From contig CAXXPO010000025.1 of assembly GCA_963665185.2 (NCBI GenBank), forward strand, positions 186,001 to 250,000: 64,000 bases of DNA, read 5' to 3'. Position numbers and translations under genes: made by a program. Origin of the DNA: G963665185 sp963665185. Lineage in GTDB: Bacteria > Desulfobacterota > Desulfovibrionia > Desulfovibrionales > Desulfovibrionaceae. Below the pieces are notes generated by a model. The model made no database searches, was not told where the DNA came from, and saw only the letters and a program-made list of their open reading frames with translations. How positions within the stretch are numbered: position 1 is the first letter of the stretch; each line of letters begins with the position of its first letter. This document shows positions 18,797-27,259 of the stretch, piece after piece.

Positions 18797-20044
18797 ATGG
18801 CCACGAAAAACACCACGCGGACAGAGCTTCGCTGCACTTTCTGCAACAAGTCGCAGGACGAGGTCCAGCGGCTGATTGCAGGGCCGGATGTATACATCTG
18901 CGACGAGTGCGTCGCCTTGTGCAATGAGATCATTGCCCAGGAGAGCATGACCGAAGTCAAGGGAGATGCCGAACTTCTGCCTCCCGCCCAGATCAAACAA
19001 CTTCTGGATGAGTACGTCATCGGCCAGGACTACGCCAAGAAGATCCTTTCCGTAGCGGTGCACAACCACTACAAGCGAGTCTTCTACGCCGACCGCCTGT
19101 CCGACGAAGTGGAACTGGACAAGTCCAATATCCTGCTGCTCGGCCCTACGGGCTGCGGCAAGACATTGCTCGCCCAGACCCTTGCCCGTATTCTCAAGGT
19201 TCCTTTCGCCATTGCCGACGCCACCGCCCTCACCGAGGCCGGCTACGTGGGCGAGGACGTGGAAAACATCCTTGTCCAGCTGTTGCAGAACGCGGACTAC
19301 GACATCGAAGCCGCGTCCAAGGGCATCGTCTACATCGACGAGATCGACAAGGTTGCACGCAAGGCGGATTCGCCTTCCATCACCCGCGACGTGTCGGGAG
19401 AAGGTGTGCAGCAGGCCCTGCTCAAAATCATCGAGGGAACCGAGGCCAACATCCCGCCCAAGGGAGGGCGCAAGCATCCCCAGCAGGAATTCATCCGTCT
19501 GGATACGAGCAACATCCTGTTCATCATGGGGGGGGCCTTCATCGGGCTGGACAAGATCATCGAGAACCGGGTCTCCGGCTCCGCCATGGGCTTCGGCGCC
19601 AAGGTGGAAAAGAAATCCGAGGCCAAGGCTTCCGATCTCTACCGCAACACACACCCCGACGACCTCATCAAGTTCGGTCTCATTCCCGAGTTCATCGGCC
19701 GCGTTCCCGTGGTCACCTCTCTGGAGGAGCTTGAAGAAGACGACCTGGTTCGTATCCTTACCGAGCCGAAGAACGCCCTGGTCAAACAGTATAAAAAGCT
19801 TTTTGAACTGGACAAGGTCAGTCTGCGTTTCTCCACAAACGCCCTGCGCTGCATCGCCAAGAAAGCCATTGAGCGCAAAACCGGCGCGCGCGGTCTGCGA
19901 AATGTTATGGAAAGCGTCATGCTGGAAATCATGTACGACCTGCCCTCCATGTCCAATGTCAAGGAGTGCGTCATCAACAAGGCTGTTGTGGAACGCGGAG
20001 CCGAGCCGCTCATGTTTTTTCACAGCGAAGCCAAGAGCGCCTGA
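18797..20044 (+). CDS. clpX: ATP-dependent Clp protease ATP-binding subunit ClpX
   Basis: AAA+ unfoldase, 415 aa, which selects substrates and feeds them to ClpP. The N-terminal zinc-binding domain has Cys13, Cys16, Cys35 and Cys38. Walker A GPTGCGKT is at 116-123 and Walker B is VYIDEIDK near 175. The sensor and arginine-finger region (GLIPEFIGRVPV) is present. GAGGA at 18786-18790 sets the start. It is clustered with clpP and lon. Confidence 0.97.
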   Translation: MATKNTTRTELRCTFCNKSQDEVQRLIAGPDVYICDECVALCNEIIAQESMTEVKGDAELLPPAQIKQLLDEYVIGQDYAKKILSVAVHNHYKRVFYADRLSDEVELDKSNILLLGPTGCGKTLLAQTLARILKVPFAIADATALTEAGYVGEDVENILVQLLQNADYDIEAASKGIVYIDEIDKVARKADSPSITRDVSGEGVQQALLKIIEGTEANIPPKGGRKHPQQEFIRLDTSNILFIMGGAFIGLDKIIENRVSGSAMGFGAKVEKKSEAKASDLYRNTHPDDLIKFGLIPEFIGRVPVVTSLEELEEDDLVRILTEPKNALVKQYKKLFELDKVSLRFSTNALRCIAKKAIERKTGARGLRNVMESVMLEIMYDLPSMSNVKECVINKAVVERGAEPLMFFHSEAKSA

Positions 20045-20065
20045 TACGTTGCCTGAAAAGCCGCG

Positions 20066-20142
20066 CGGTCGTGTTCCCTGCTGTCCGGTCCGGGAAAATA
20101 TTTTCCGGGCTTGCTTCGAACACTGCCTGCGCGGTTTTTTGT
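20066..20142 (+). terminator. Branched terminator after clpX
   Basis: CCGCGC (20071-20076) pairs with GCGCGG (20129-20134), which is followed by six T. Between the arms sits a second hairpin around 20090-20109 (CCGGGAAAA...TTTTCCGG). The long-range outer stem is unusual for a terminator, but the A run before and T run after support it. Confidence 0.6.
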
Positions 20143-20277
20143 TAGGTAAAATATGCTCTGAGGACGCGGCATTATTTTTCGTTGCCAGAGCGTTGACACG
20201 CTCCGTGTTTACCTTAAGCTTTATATTGAGCAGGTAGGATATTCCACCTGACGAATAAAAGACGACCGGGAGAAACA

Positions 20278-22725
20278 ATGCCCAGTTTCTTTGCAAACGG
20301 AACGGATAAGCCGGAAATGGTACGCTTGCCCATCATGTCGCTGCGCGAAGTGGTCATGTTTCCCAAATCCATTGTGCCGCTGTTCGTGGGCCGGGATGCA
20401 TCCATCAAGGCCATTGAGAACGCCCTGTCCCAGTACGACAAGAAAATATTCCTCGTTACCCAGCGTACGCCGGAAAAAGAACGGCCCGAAGGCAAGGATT
20501 TGTACGAAGTCGGCACGGTCAGCAAGATTCTGCAACTTCTTCGCCTGCCCGACGGAACCATAAAGGTCCTGTTCGAAGGACTTTACCGCGCCGGATGGGA
20601 TGCTGCGGAAGCCGAGTTGGCCTGGGATGATTTTCCCATGGCCGAGGTCGAACAGCTGAGCGAAACCGAAGTGGACTCCCTGGAAGCCCGCGCCCTCGTG
20701 CGTACGGTGCACGAGGCCGTGGAACACTACGCCAAGGTCAACAAGAAGCTGGCCCAGGAAACCGTGGTGGCCGTCACCTCGCTGTCCGATCCCGGACGGC
20801 TGGCCGACTCCATCATGCCGCACCTCAAGGTTCCCTACGACAAGAAGCAGGATGTTCTGGAAAACCTGCATCCCATCCTTCGGCTGGAGCAGACCTACAG
20901 TCTGTTGCAGGGCGAGATTGAAATTTCCTCGCTGGAAAAGAAGATCAAGTCCCGCGTCAAGAACCAGATGGAACTCAACCAGCGGGACTACTACCTCAAC
21001 GAACAGCTCAAGGCCATCAACAAGGAAATGGGGCGCGAAGAAGACCCTGTTGTGGAAGCCGACGAGATCGAACAGCGGATGAAGGAAAAGGACATGCCCG
21101 AGGAGGCCCGGAAAAAGGGCCTGCGCGAGGTCAAGAAGCTCCGCCAGATTCCGCCCAGCTCGGCCGAGTACACCGTGGTCCGCAACTATGTGGACTGGAT
21201 TCTCGACCTTCCCTGGAACAAGACAAAGGAATTCAAGCTCAATGTCGGCGAAGCCGCCGCCATTCTGGACAAGGACCATTACGGTCTGGAAAAGCCCAAG
21301 AAGCGCATCCTCGAATTCCTGGCCGTGCAGAGTCTTGTGGAAACCATGAAAGGTCCCATCCTCTGTTTTGTCGGTCCTCCCGGCGTAGGCAAGACCTCCC
21401 TGGCAAAGTCCATTGCGAGAGCCACGGACCGGCCCTTTGTACGCCTGTCCCTTGGGGGAGTGCGCGATGAGGCTGAAATCCGGGGCCATCGCCGTACCTA
21501 TGTGGGCGCGCTTCCCGGCAAGATCATCCAGTCGCTCAAGCGCAGCGAATACAACAATCCCGTGTTCTGTCTCGACGAGGTGGACAAGATGTCCACCGAT
21601 TTTCGCGGCGACCCCTCCAGCGCGTTGCTCGAAGTCCTTGACCCCGAGCAGAACTACGCATTCAATGACCACTACCTGGACATGGACTACGATCTGTCCA
21701 AGGTGTTTTTCATTACCACGGCCAACACCCTGCACTCCATTCCGTTGCCGCTTCAGGACCGCATGGAGATTATTCAGATTCCCGGTTATCTGGAAAGCGA
21801 AAAGAGCCGCATCGCACGCGACTTCCTGGTGCCCAAGCAGCTTGAGCAGCACGGCTTGAAGACCGACAACATGGCCGTGCCCGACGACGTGCTTCTGGAA
21901 GTCATCCGGCGCTATACCCGTGAATCGGGCGTCCGTAATCTGGAGCGCGAAATCGCCTCCCTGTGCCGCAAGTCGGCCATGAAAATCGTGGAGCAGGACG
22001 ACAAGACCATTAGCGTGGAGATCAACCGCGACAACCTGGAAGAATTCCTCGGCGTGGCCAAGCACCGCTACGGCGAGAAAGAGGAAACCCCGCTCGTCGG
22101 CATCACCAACGGTCTTGCCTTTACCGAGGTCGGCGGCGAACTCCTTACCGTGGAAGTCGTGCTCATGCCCGGCACCGGCAAGATACAGATTACCGGCAAA
22201 CTCGGCGACGTCATGCAGGAATCCGCCCAGGCCGCGCTTTCTTATGTGCGCTCCCGTTCCGACAGTTTCGGCCTTAAGCCCGAATTCTACAAGGAAGTGG
22301 ACATCCACGTGCACGTTCCCGAAGGCGCGGTTCCCAAGGACGGCCCCAGTGCGGGCGTCACCCTGACCACCGCCATCGTGTCCGCGTTGCTCAACGTTCC
22401 CGTGCGCAACGACCTGGCCATGACGGGTGAAATCACCCTGCGAGGCCGCGTCCTGCCCATCGGCGGACTGCGCCAGAAACTCCTGGCCGCCCACCGCGGA
22501 CTCATCGAACGCGTGCTCATTCCCAAGGACAACGCCAAGGACCTCAAGGAAGTGCCCGAAGACATTCTCAACGACCTCGAAATCATCCAGGTCGAAACCA
22601 TCGACGATGTCCTGCGCGAAGCACTCGTCTGCGAAGGAGATCGCACACCCTTTTGCGATCACCCCGAATCGTTGCCCCTGGCGCACCAGCTGATGAAAGA
22701 CGAGTTCCGCGATCAGATGCATTAA
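20278..22725 (+). CDS. lon: ATP-dependent protease Lon
   Basis: AAA+ serine protease, 815 aa, which degrades misfolded and regulatory proteins. The N-terminal LON substrate domain covers about 15-205, followed by the coiled region. Walker A GPPGVGKT is at 366-373 and Walker B is FCLDEVDK. The C-terminal protease domain has catalytic Ser691 (PKDGPSAGVT) and Lys734 (RQKLLAAHRG). GGGAGAAA lies before the ATG. A TTGACA at 20193-20198 could be part of its promoter, but the -10 is unclear. The C-terminal 35 residues beyond the usual end (CEGDRTPFCDH...) are a modest extension. Confidence 0.97.
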   Translation: MPSFFANGTDKPEMVRLPIMSLREVVMFPKSIVPLFVGRDASIKAIENALSQYDKKIFLVTQRTPEKERPEGKDLYEVGTVSKILQLLRLPDGTIKVLFEGLYRAGWDAAEAELAWDDFPMAEVEQLSETEVDSLEARALVRTVHEAVEHYAKVNKKLAQETVVAVTSLSDPGRLADSIMPHLKVPYDKKQDVLENLHPILRLEQTYSLLQGEIEISSLEKKIKSRVKNQMELNQRDYYLNEQLKAINKEMGREEDPVVEADEIEQRMKEKDMPEEARKKGLREVKKLRQIPPSSAEYTVVRNYVDWILDLPWNKTKEFKLNVGEAAAILDKDHYGLEKPKKRILEFLAVQSLVETMKGPILCFVGPPGVGKTSLAKSIARATDRPFVRLSLGGVRDEAEIRGHRRTYVGALPGKIIQSLKRSEYNNPVFCLDEVDKMSTDFRGDPSSALLEVLDPEQNYAFNDHYLDMDYDLSKVFFITTANTLHSIPLPLQDRMEIIQIPGYLESEKSRIARDFLVPKQLEQHGLKTDNMAVPDDVLLEVIRRYTRESGVRNLEREIASLCRKSAMKIVEQDDKTISVEINRDNLEEFLGVAKHRYGEKEETPLVGITNGLAFTEVGGELLTVEVVLMPGTGKIQITGKLGDVMQESAQAALSYVRSRSDSFGLKPEFYKEVDIHVHVPEGAVPKDGPSAGVTLTTAIVSALLNVPVRNDLAMTGEITLRGRVLPIGGLRQKLLAAHRGLIERVLIPKDNAKDLKEVPEDILNDLEIIQVETIDDVLREALVCEGDRTPFCDHPESLPLAHQLMKDEFRDQMH

Positions 22726-22750
22726 GACAAAATAATTTGGGAAGGGATAC

Positions 22751-22815
22751 GTGGGGGCGTTGCCCCCACCAGAGGCTCTGCCTCTGGACTCCGCCAGGAG
22801 GCAACGGCCTCCTGG
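22751..22815. repeat. Triple-hairpin palindromic repeat (REP-like)
   Basis: Three adjacent palindromes: GTGGGGGCGTTGCCCCCAC (22751-22769), CCAGAGGCTCTGCCTCTGG (22769-22787) and a 22-bp one at 22794-22815 with arms CCAGGAGGC/GCCTCCTGG. The first recurs in nearly the same form at 62808-62826 beside darP, so it is a dispersed element rather than part of lon. Confidence 0.7.
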
Positions 22816-22835
22816 ACCTGCGATATATATTCGAT

Positions 22836-22879
22836 AAGAATCCCCCCGGAAACAATGTTTCCGGGGGGATTCTTATTTT
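22836..22879. terminator. Long perfect hairpin terminator after lon
   Basis: AAGAATCCCCCCGGAAAC (22836-22853) and GTTTCCGGGGGGATTCTT (22857-22874) form a perfect 18-bp stem with a 3-base loop, followed by ATTTTG. It probably ends the lon transcript. Confidence 0.8.
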
Positions 22880-23349
22880 GACGATTCAGCAAATAAAATG
22901 ATGAGTGTATTTTTTTTTCCTTTGCCGCCATCCTATTATTCGCCACGCTTCGTGGCGGTAGCTACAGCCAACAATTTAAAAATGCAGCCTATGAACCTAT
23001 GGCGCAATGACCTTATTTCACCTGCCTTGGCTCAAAGAGGCGGCCATGACTTCTTGATAAATACCTACGGCCCCTTCGTGCCGGAGGGGGAGGGGAAGGT
23101 GCCGGAAACAACCGGGGGAACCCGGCGCGTTGACCTGGTTCCCCCACTGTTTCTGGCAAAATACATTGGCCTGTGCTTGAATGCTGACTAAAGGGATACC
23201 GAATCTTCTTATATCCCACAGCAGCTTGGATACGTTGAGGAATCTGTCTGCAACTGGTCACAATGCAGCGACAAGTACGGCCATCTCGAGTTGCCTCCTT
23301 GATGCCGTGCGATTCGCCGGCCATTTGAAACGGGTTGATCAATGAGGAT
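22880..23349. other. Intergenic region between lon and the catalase gene
   Basis: About 470 bases with no recognisable gene. Open frames exist on both strands (22898-23191 plus, 23013-23342 minus) but lack ribosome sites and family resemblance. Short palindromes such as GCCACGCTTCGTGGC near 22941 occur. The composition differs from neighbouring genes, and the stretch may be debris from the event that brought in the catalase. Confidence 0.4.
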
Positions 23350-24813
23350 CTACTTCGTGACTTTGCTCAATGGAATATCCAGAGCTTTTGCCACCCCTTC
23401 GCCGTATGCCGGATCAGCTTTCAAGCAGTTGGCGATGTGTCGAATTTTGATCATCTCCGGAGCATCGCCCATGGCCCGGGCAGTGTTTCCAAACAGTGCT
23501 GCTTGTTGTTCTTTGCTCATGAGATTGAAGAGCTTGCCCGGCTGGGTATAGTAATCGCTGTCATCTTCCCGAGCGTTCCAGTGGGCCGCAGCCCCGCTCA
23601 GCTCCAAAGGGGGTTCGGAGTAATCGGGCTGCTCCTGCCATTCGCCGTAACTGTTGGGCTCATAGCCAAGCGTGGAACCGTAGTTTCCATCAACCCTCAT
23701 CTGCCCATCACGATGATAACTGTGGAAGGGGCAACGCGCCTTATTCACCGGGATGAGATGATGGTTAACCCCTAACCGGTAGCGTTGGGTGTCGCCGTAG
23801 GAGAAGAGCCTTCCCTGGAGCATTTTGTCGGGGGAGAATCCGATGCCGGGCACTACATTGGCAGGGTTAAATGCCGACTGCTCCACCTCGGCAAAATAGT
23901 TCTCCGGGTTCTTGTTGAGTTCCAGGACCCCCACTTCGATAAGGGGATAGTCCTTTTTGTACCAGACCTTAGTCAGGTCAAAAGGATTGTAGGGATGACT
24001 GGCAGCCTGTTCCTCGGTCATGATCTGAACGGACAGAGTCCAGCGCGGGAATTCGCCATCTTCGATAGAGTAGTAAAGGTCACGCTGATTGCTCTCACGG
24101 CACTTGCCGATTACCGCCTCGGCTTCAGCATCGGTCAGGCACTTGATGCCCTGTTGCGTCTTGAAGTGAAATTTGCACCAGTAACGCTCGTTGTCGGCGT
24201 TAATGAAGCTATAGGTATGGCTTCCATATCCATTCATGTGGCGGAAGGAAAATGGAATACCGCGATCACTCATGGTAATGGTCACTTGATGAAGAGCCTC
24301 AGGCAGTAATGTCCAGAAGTCCCAGTTGCTTTTAGCGCTACGCAGGTTGGTACGAGGATCTCGATGAACAACATGATTGAGGTCGGGAAATTTGAGAGGA
24401 TCACGGAGAAAGAAAACAGGTGTGTTATTGCCCACCAAGTCCCAGTTTCCTTCTTCAGTGTAGAATTTGAGCGCAAATCCACGGATATCCCGTTCGGCAT
24501 CCGCAGCACCGCGTTCTCCTGCCACGGTAGAAAAACGTGCAAACAGCTCTGTCTTCTTGCCGACTTCGGAAAATATTTTGGCCCGTGTGTACTTGGTTAT
24601 GTCGTGGGTTACGGTGAAGGTGCCATAGGCACCGGAACCTTTGGCGTGCATCCGACGTTCAGGGATCACCTCCCTATCGAAATGAGCCATTTTTTCCAGA
24701 TACCACACATCCTGAAGCAGTTGTGGGCCACGGGGGCCAGCCGTCATGACGTTTTGGTTCTCGGATACCGGGGCCCCAGCGTTGTTGGTCAATTTTTTCT
24801 TCTCGTCGTTCAT
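23350..24813 (-). CDS. katA: Catalase (haem, small-subunit clade)
   Basis: Breaks down hydrogen peroxide; 487 aa from the ATG at 24813, which has AAGGAG seven bases upstream (a TTG directly before it is in frame). Catalytic His56 lies in RRMHAKGSGAYG, the essential Asn in GNNTPVFF and the proximal haem Tyr in RLFSYGDTQRYRLG. The length without a C-terminal flavodoxin-like domain fits small-subunit (clade 3) catalases. There is no signal peptide, so it is cytoplasmic. The gene is visibly less GC-rich than its neighbours and lies in odd non-coding DNA, consistent with horizontal gain. It would protect a sulfate reducer during oxygen exposure. Confidence 0.95.
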   Translation of the reverse strand: MNDEKKKLTNNAGAPVSENQNVMTAGPRGPQLLQDVWYLEKMAHFDREVIPERRMHAKGSGAYGTFTVTHDITKYTRAKIFSEVGKKTELFARFSTVAGERGAADAERDIRGFALKFYTEEGNWDLVGNNTPVFFLRDPLKFPDLNHVVHRDPRTNLRSAKSNWDFWTLLPEALHQVTITMSDRGIPFSFRHMNGYGSHTYSFINADNERYWCKFHFKTQQGIKCLTDAEAEAVIGKCRESNQRDLYYSIEDGEFPRWTLSVQIMTEEQAASHPYNPFDLTKVWYKKDYPLIEVGVLELNKNPENYFAEVEQSAFNPANVVPGIGFSPDKMLQGRLFSYGDTQRYRLGVNHHLIPVNKARCPFHSYHRDGQMRVDGNYGSTLGYEPNSYGEWQEQPDYSEPPLELSGAAAHWNAREDDSDYYTQPGKLFNLMSKEQQAALFGNTARAMGDAPEMIKIRHIANCLKADPAYGEGVAKALDIPLSKVTK

Positions 24814-25072
24814 CAACGTTCTCCTTTCAGGTTGCCCTGGCTGAGCGATACTCCGGGCAAGACCCTAGCCCATATTGAAGTATCCTTTTGTTTTTGTTGA
24901 TAAATCAATTCGGCACAGTCGAACTGATTTCAACTCGGAAGTCAGTTAAAAAGGGAGACGATTTGAGAAAGAATAGACCAGGATTCATCGACGCTGTCTA
25001 GATTATCCTGCATTTTTTTGAAACAACATACCAACGCGTTCACCCAGGATTCCGGGTATTCAGCCTTCCTTT

Positions 25073-25663
25073 TTACGTAAACAACGCATACAGGGTGGCC
25101 CCGATCATCAACGCCACCATTGCCCCGTTGACTGCAAACTGCGACTGCCGCGATTGCAGCATCCGCAGCAGGGAATTTCCCATGAGTCCCCACAAACTGT
25201 GGAATACGACCATTCCAACCATATATGTGAGCACGAAGACCGCGATTTGGGGTGCCTGCGCAGCAAGCGGGTCGGCGAACTGGCTGAAGGACGAGACAGC
25301 CATGGCCCAGGTTTTGGGGTTGAGGGGATGGAGGATGAGTCCTTCCGCAAAGGAAAAGGGGCGCGCCTGGTCCGGCGGCCTGACATGCATGCGCAGAATT
25401 TTCCAGGCCAGATAGAGTATGTACCCGGTGCTGATGATTTTGAAGACGAATGCGGCCTTGGGCGAAGCCATGTAGAGCTCGCCCAGGCCGAAGGCAACGA
25501 GCAGGTCTATGCACATGCCGCCGGAGACCATTCCGGCAAGAAAGGGCAATGCCTTGCGGTAGCCGATGGTCTGTCCCAGGGCGAGCATGGACAGGTTGCC
25601 TGCGCCGGGGGTTCCGGTCATGGCGATGACGAACAACAGAAACGGCCAGAAATTTTCCAACAC
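25073..25663 (-). CDS. LysE/RhtB-family amino-acid exporter
   Basis: Inner-membrane efflux protein, 196 aa with about six hydrophobic helices. The LysE signature is the N-terminal MTGTPGAGNLSMLALGQTIGYRKAL followed by helix pairs; PLNPKTWAMAVSSF in the middle is also typical. GTG start at 25663 with AAGGAG seven bases upstream. It is transcribed away from a MocR-type regulator, with about 100 bases between the starts that hold a set of direct repeats. I infer regulation by that protein. The substrate (an amino acid or related compound) is unknown. Confidence 0.88.
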   Translation of the reverse strand: MLENFWPFLLFVIAMTGTPGAGNLSMLALGQTIGYRKALPFLAGMVSGGMCIDLLVAFGLGELYMASPKAAFVFKIISTGYILYLAWKILRMHVRPPDQARPFSFAEGLILHPLNPKTWAMAVSSFSQFADPLAAQAPQIAVFVLTYMVGMVVFHSLWGLMGNSLLRMLQSRQSQFAVNGAMVALMIGATLYALFT

Positions 25664-25692
25664 GGGTGTTCTCCTTGTTGTGTGTGCAGCAA

Positions 25693-25766
25693 ATTGTGTG
25701 CAGGTAAAGTTCTGATTGTACCCTTATGGTTGACATTGTATGTAGTCAATGGGAATATTGTATGCA
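25693..25766. promoter_or_regulatory. Direct-repeat operator array between exporter and MocR genes
   Basis: Four copies of an ATTGT-led motif lie in the same orientation: ATTGTGTGCA (25693), ATTGTACCCT (25715), ATTGTATGTA (25735) and ATTGTATGCA (25757). Their spacing is 22, 20 and 22 bases, about two helical turns, so they face the same side of the DNA. MocR regulators are known to bind direct repeats. The last copy reaches the MocR start codon. Confidence 0.6.
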
Positions 25767-27136
25767 TGACAAACTGGATACCCTCCCTTGAGAGGGATGA
25801 CGGGAGCCGTTATCCAAAATACCGGGCACTGGCCGACGCGATTCAACGCGATGTTTTTTCCGGAAGGCTCAAACCCGGTGAGCGACTCCCCACACATCGG
25901 GAGCTGGCCGACGCCATTGGCGTAAACGTCAGCACCATTACCCGCGGCTATGTCGAAGCCGAGCGGCGCGGATTGATTTCCGGGACGGTGGGGCGCGGGA
26001 CGTTCATTGCCCCGGACGCCCTGACCACGACGTTCATGGTGTCGTTCGAGCCGTGCACGCCGGGCATGATCGAATTGGGGCTTATTGAACCGTTTTACGA
26101 TCTGGACCCGGACATTCACCAGGGAATGCGCAGGCTGATGCGCCGCCGCAATCCGGATGCGTTCATGCGCTATTCCGACCCGCGGGGGCAGCCGGAACAC
26201 AGGGCGGCGGGCGCGGACTGGGTACGGATGTACGGGTACGACGTGTCGCCGCGGGAAGTGATTGTCTGTTCGGGCGCGCAACACGGTCTGACCTGCTGCC
26301 TGGCGGGGCTGTTCAGCGCGGGGGACCGCATAGGCGTGGACGCGCTGACGTATCCGGGGCTGAAGACGCTTGCCGCCATGCTGGGCATCCGTCTTGTCCC
26401 GTTGCCCATGGACGGTCGGGGAACCACGCCCGAGGGAGTGGATACCGCCTGCCGCAGGGACGGTCTCAAGGGGCTGTATCTGATGCCGGGGGTACACAAT
26501 CCCACGACAGCCACCATGTCCATGGAACGCCGGGAATCTCTGGCGGGGCTTGTCCGTAAACACTCCCTTCTCCTTATAGAGGACGATGCCTACGATCTGA
26601 CCGTGCGGAACAGCACGCCCCCGGTGGCTTCATTTGTGCCTGAGCAAAGCGTGTATGTCGCGGGGATGTCCAAAGCCGTGGCAGCCGGATTGCGGGTGGC
26701 CTTTCTGGCGGCTCCGAAGAATTTGCGCCGCCCATTGGCGCAGGCGGTGCTGAATACGGTCTGGATGACTCCCTCCCTCAATGCGGAACTGGCCTGTCTT
26801 TGGATAACCGACGGCACCGCCTCGGCGGCGTTGGAAAGAAAACGGCGGGAGGCGCGAAAACGATCCGCCATCGCGCGTGAAATGCTTCAGGGGCTGGACT
26901 ATTCCGGCCATCCCACGGGATTCTTCATCTGGCTCGCCTTGCCTGCGCCATGGCGTGGCAACACGTTCGAAGCCGCCGCCCGCGCCGCCGGGGTGAATGT
27001 CTTCGGCGCGGAAAAGTTCGCCGTGGGAGACTCTCCTGTTCCGGCCATGGCGCGTGTTTCACTCAGCGGTCCGGGAAGCCATGATGATTTGCGAAAGGGC
27101 CTGGGGATACTGCGGGAGCTTCTCCGCGCCGGATAG
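25766..27136 (+). CDS. MocR-type regulator (GntR HTH fused to aminotransferase-like domain)
   Basis: 456 aa. Residues 1-75 are a GntR winged helix (YRALADAIQRDVFSGRLKPG, RELADAIGVNVSTITRGY). Residues about 90-455 resemble fold-type-I aminotransferases, with the PLP Lys in GMSKAVAAGLRV and the Asp-Tyr pair in LIEDDAYD. Such proteins use PLP as a sensor of amines or amino acids rather than as a catalyst. The ATG at 25766 is set by the start of the HTH; a weak GGGA precedes it. It is divergent from a LysE-type exporter, the usual regulator-target layout. Effector unknown. Confidence 0.93.
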   Translation: MTNWIPSLERDDGSRYPKYRALADAIQRDVFSGRLKPGERLPTHRELADAIGVNVSTITRGYVEAERRGLISGTVGRGTFIAPDALTTTFMVSFEPCTPGMIELGLIEPFYDLDPDIHQGMRRLMRRRNPDAFMRYSDPRGQPEHRAAGADWVRMYGYDVSPREVIVCSGAQHGLTCCLAGLFSAGDRIGVDALTYPGLKTLAAMLGIRLVPLPMDGRGTTPEGVDTACRRDGLKGLYLMPGVHNPTTATMSMERRESLAGLVRKHSLLLIEDDAYDLTVRNSTPPVASFVPEQSVYVAGMSKAVAAGLRVAFLAAPKNLRRPLAQAVLNTVWMTPSLNAELACLWITDGTASAALERKRREARKRSAIAREMLQGLDYSGHPTGFFIWLALPAPWRGNTFEAAARAAGVNVFGAEKFAVGDSPVPAMARVSLSGPGSHDDLRKGLGILRELLRAG

Positions 27137-27259
27137 ATCTTCCCGCCACTGGCGTGTCTTTGCTGTTTGTTCGACGCAAAAAATGAGGTATACGGAGGGA
27201 AGTGTACAGCGCATCATTTTTTGAATGTACGATAAACTCGAGATCACCGGAGCTACGAG

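Noticed and set aside
20221..22722. Long minus-strand frame opposite lon
   Set aside because: Antisense shadow; Lon on the plus strand has all catalytic residues and a ribosome site.
22898..23342. Open frames of 97 and 109 codons between lon and catalase
   Set aside because: No ribosome site, no family resemblance, and the two overlap each other on opposite strands.
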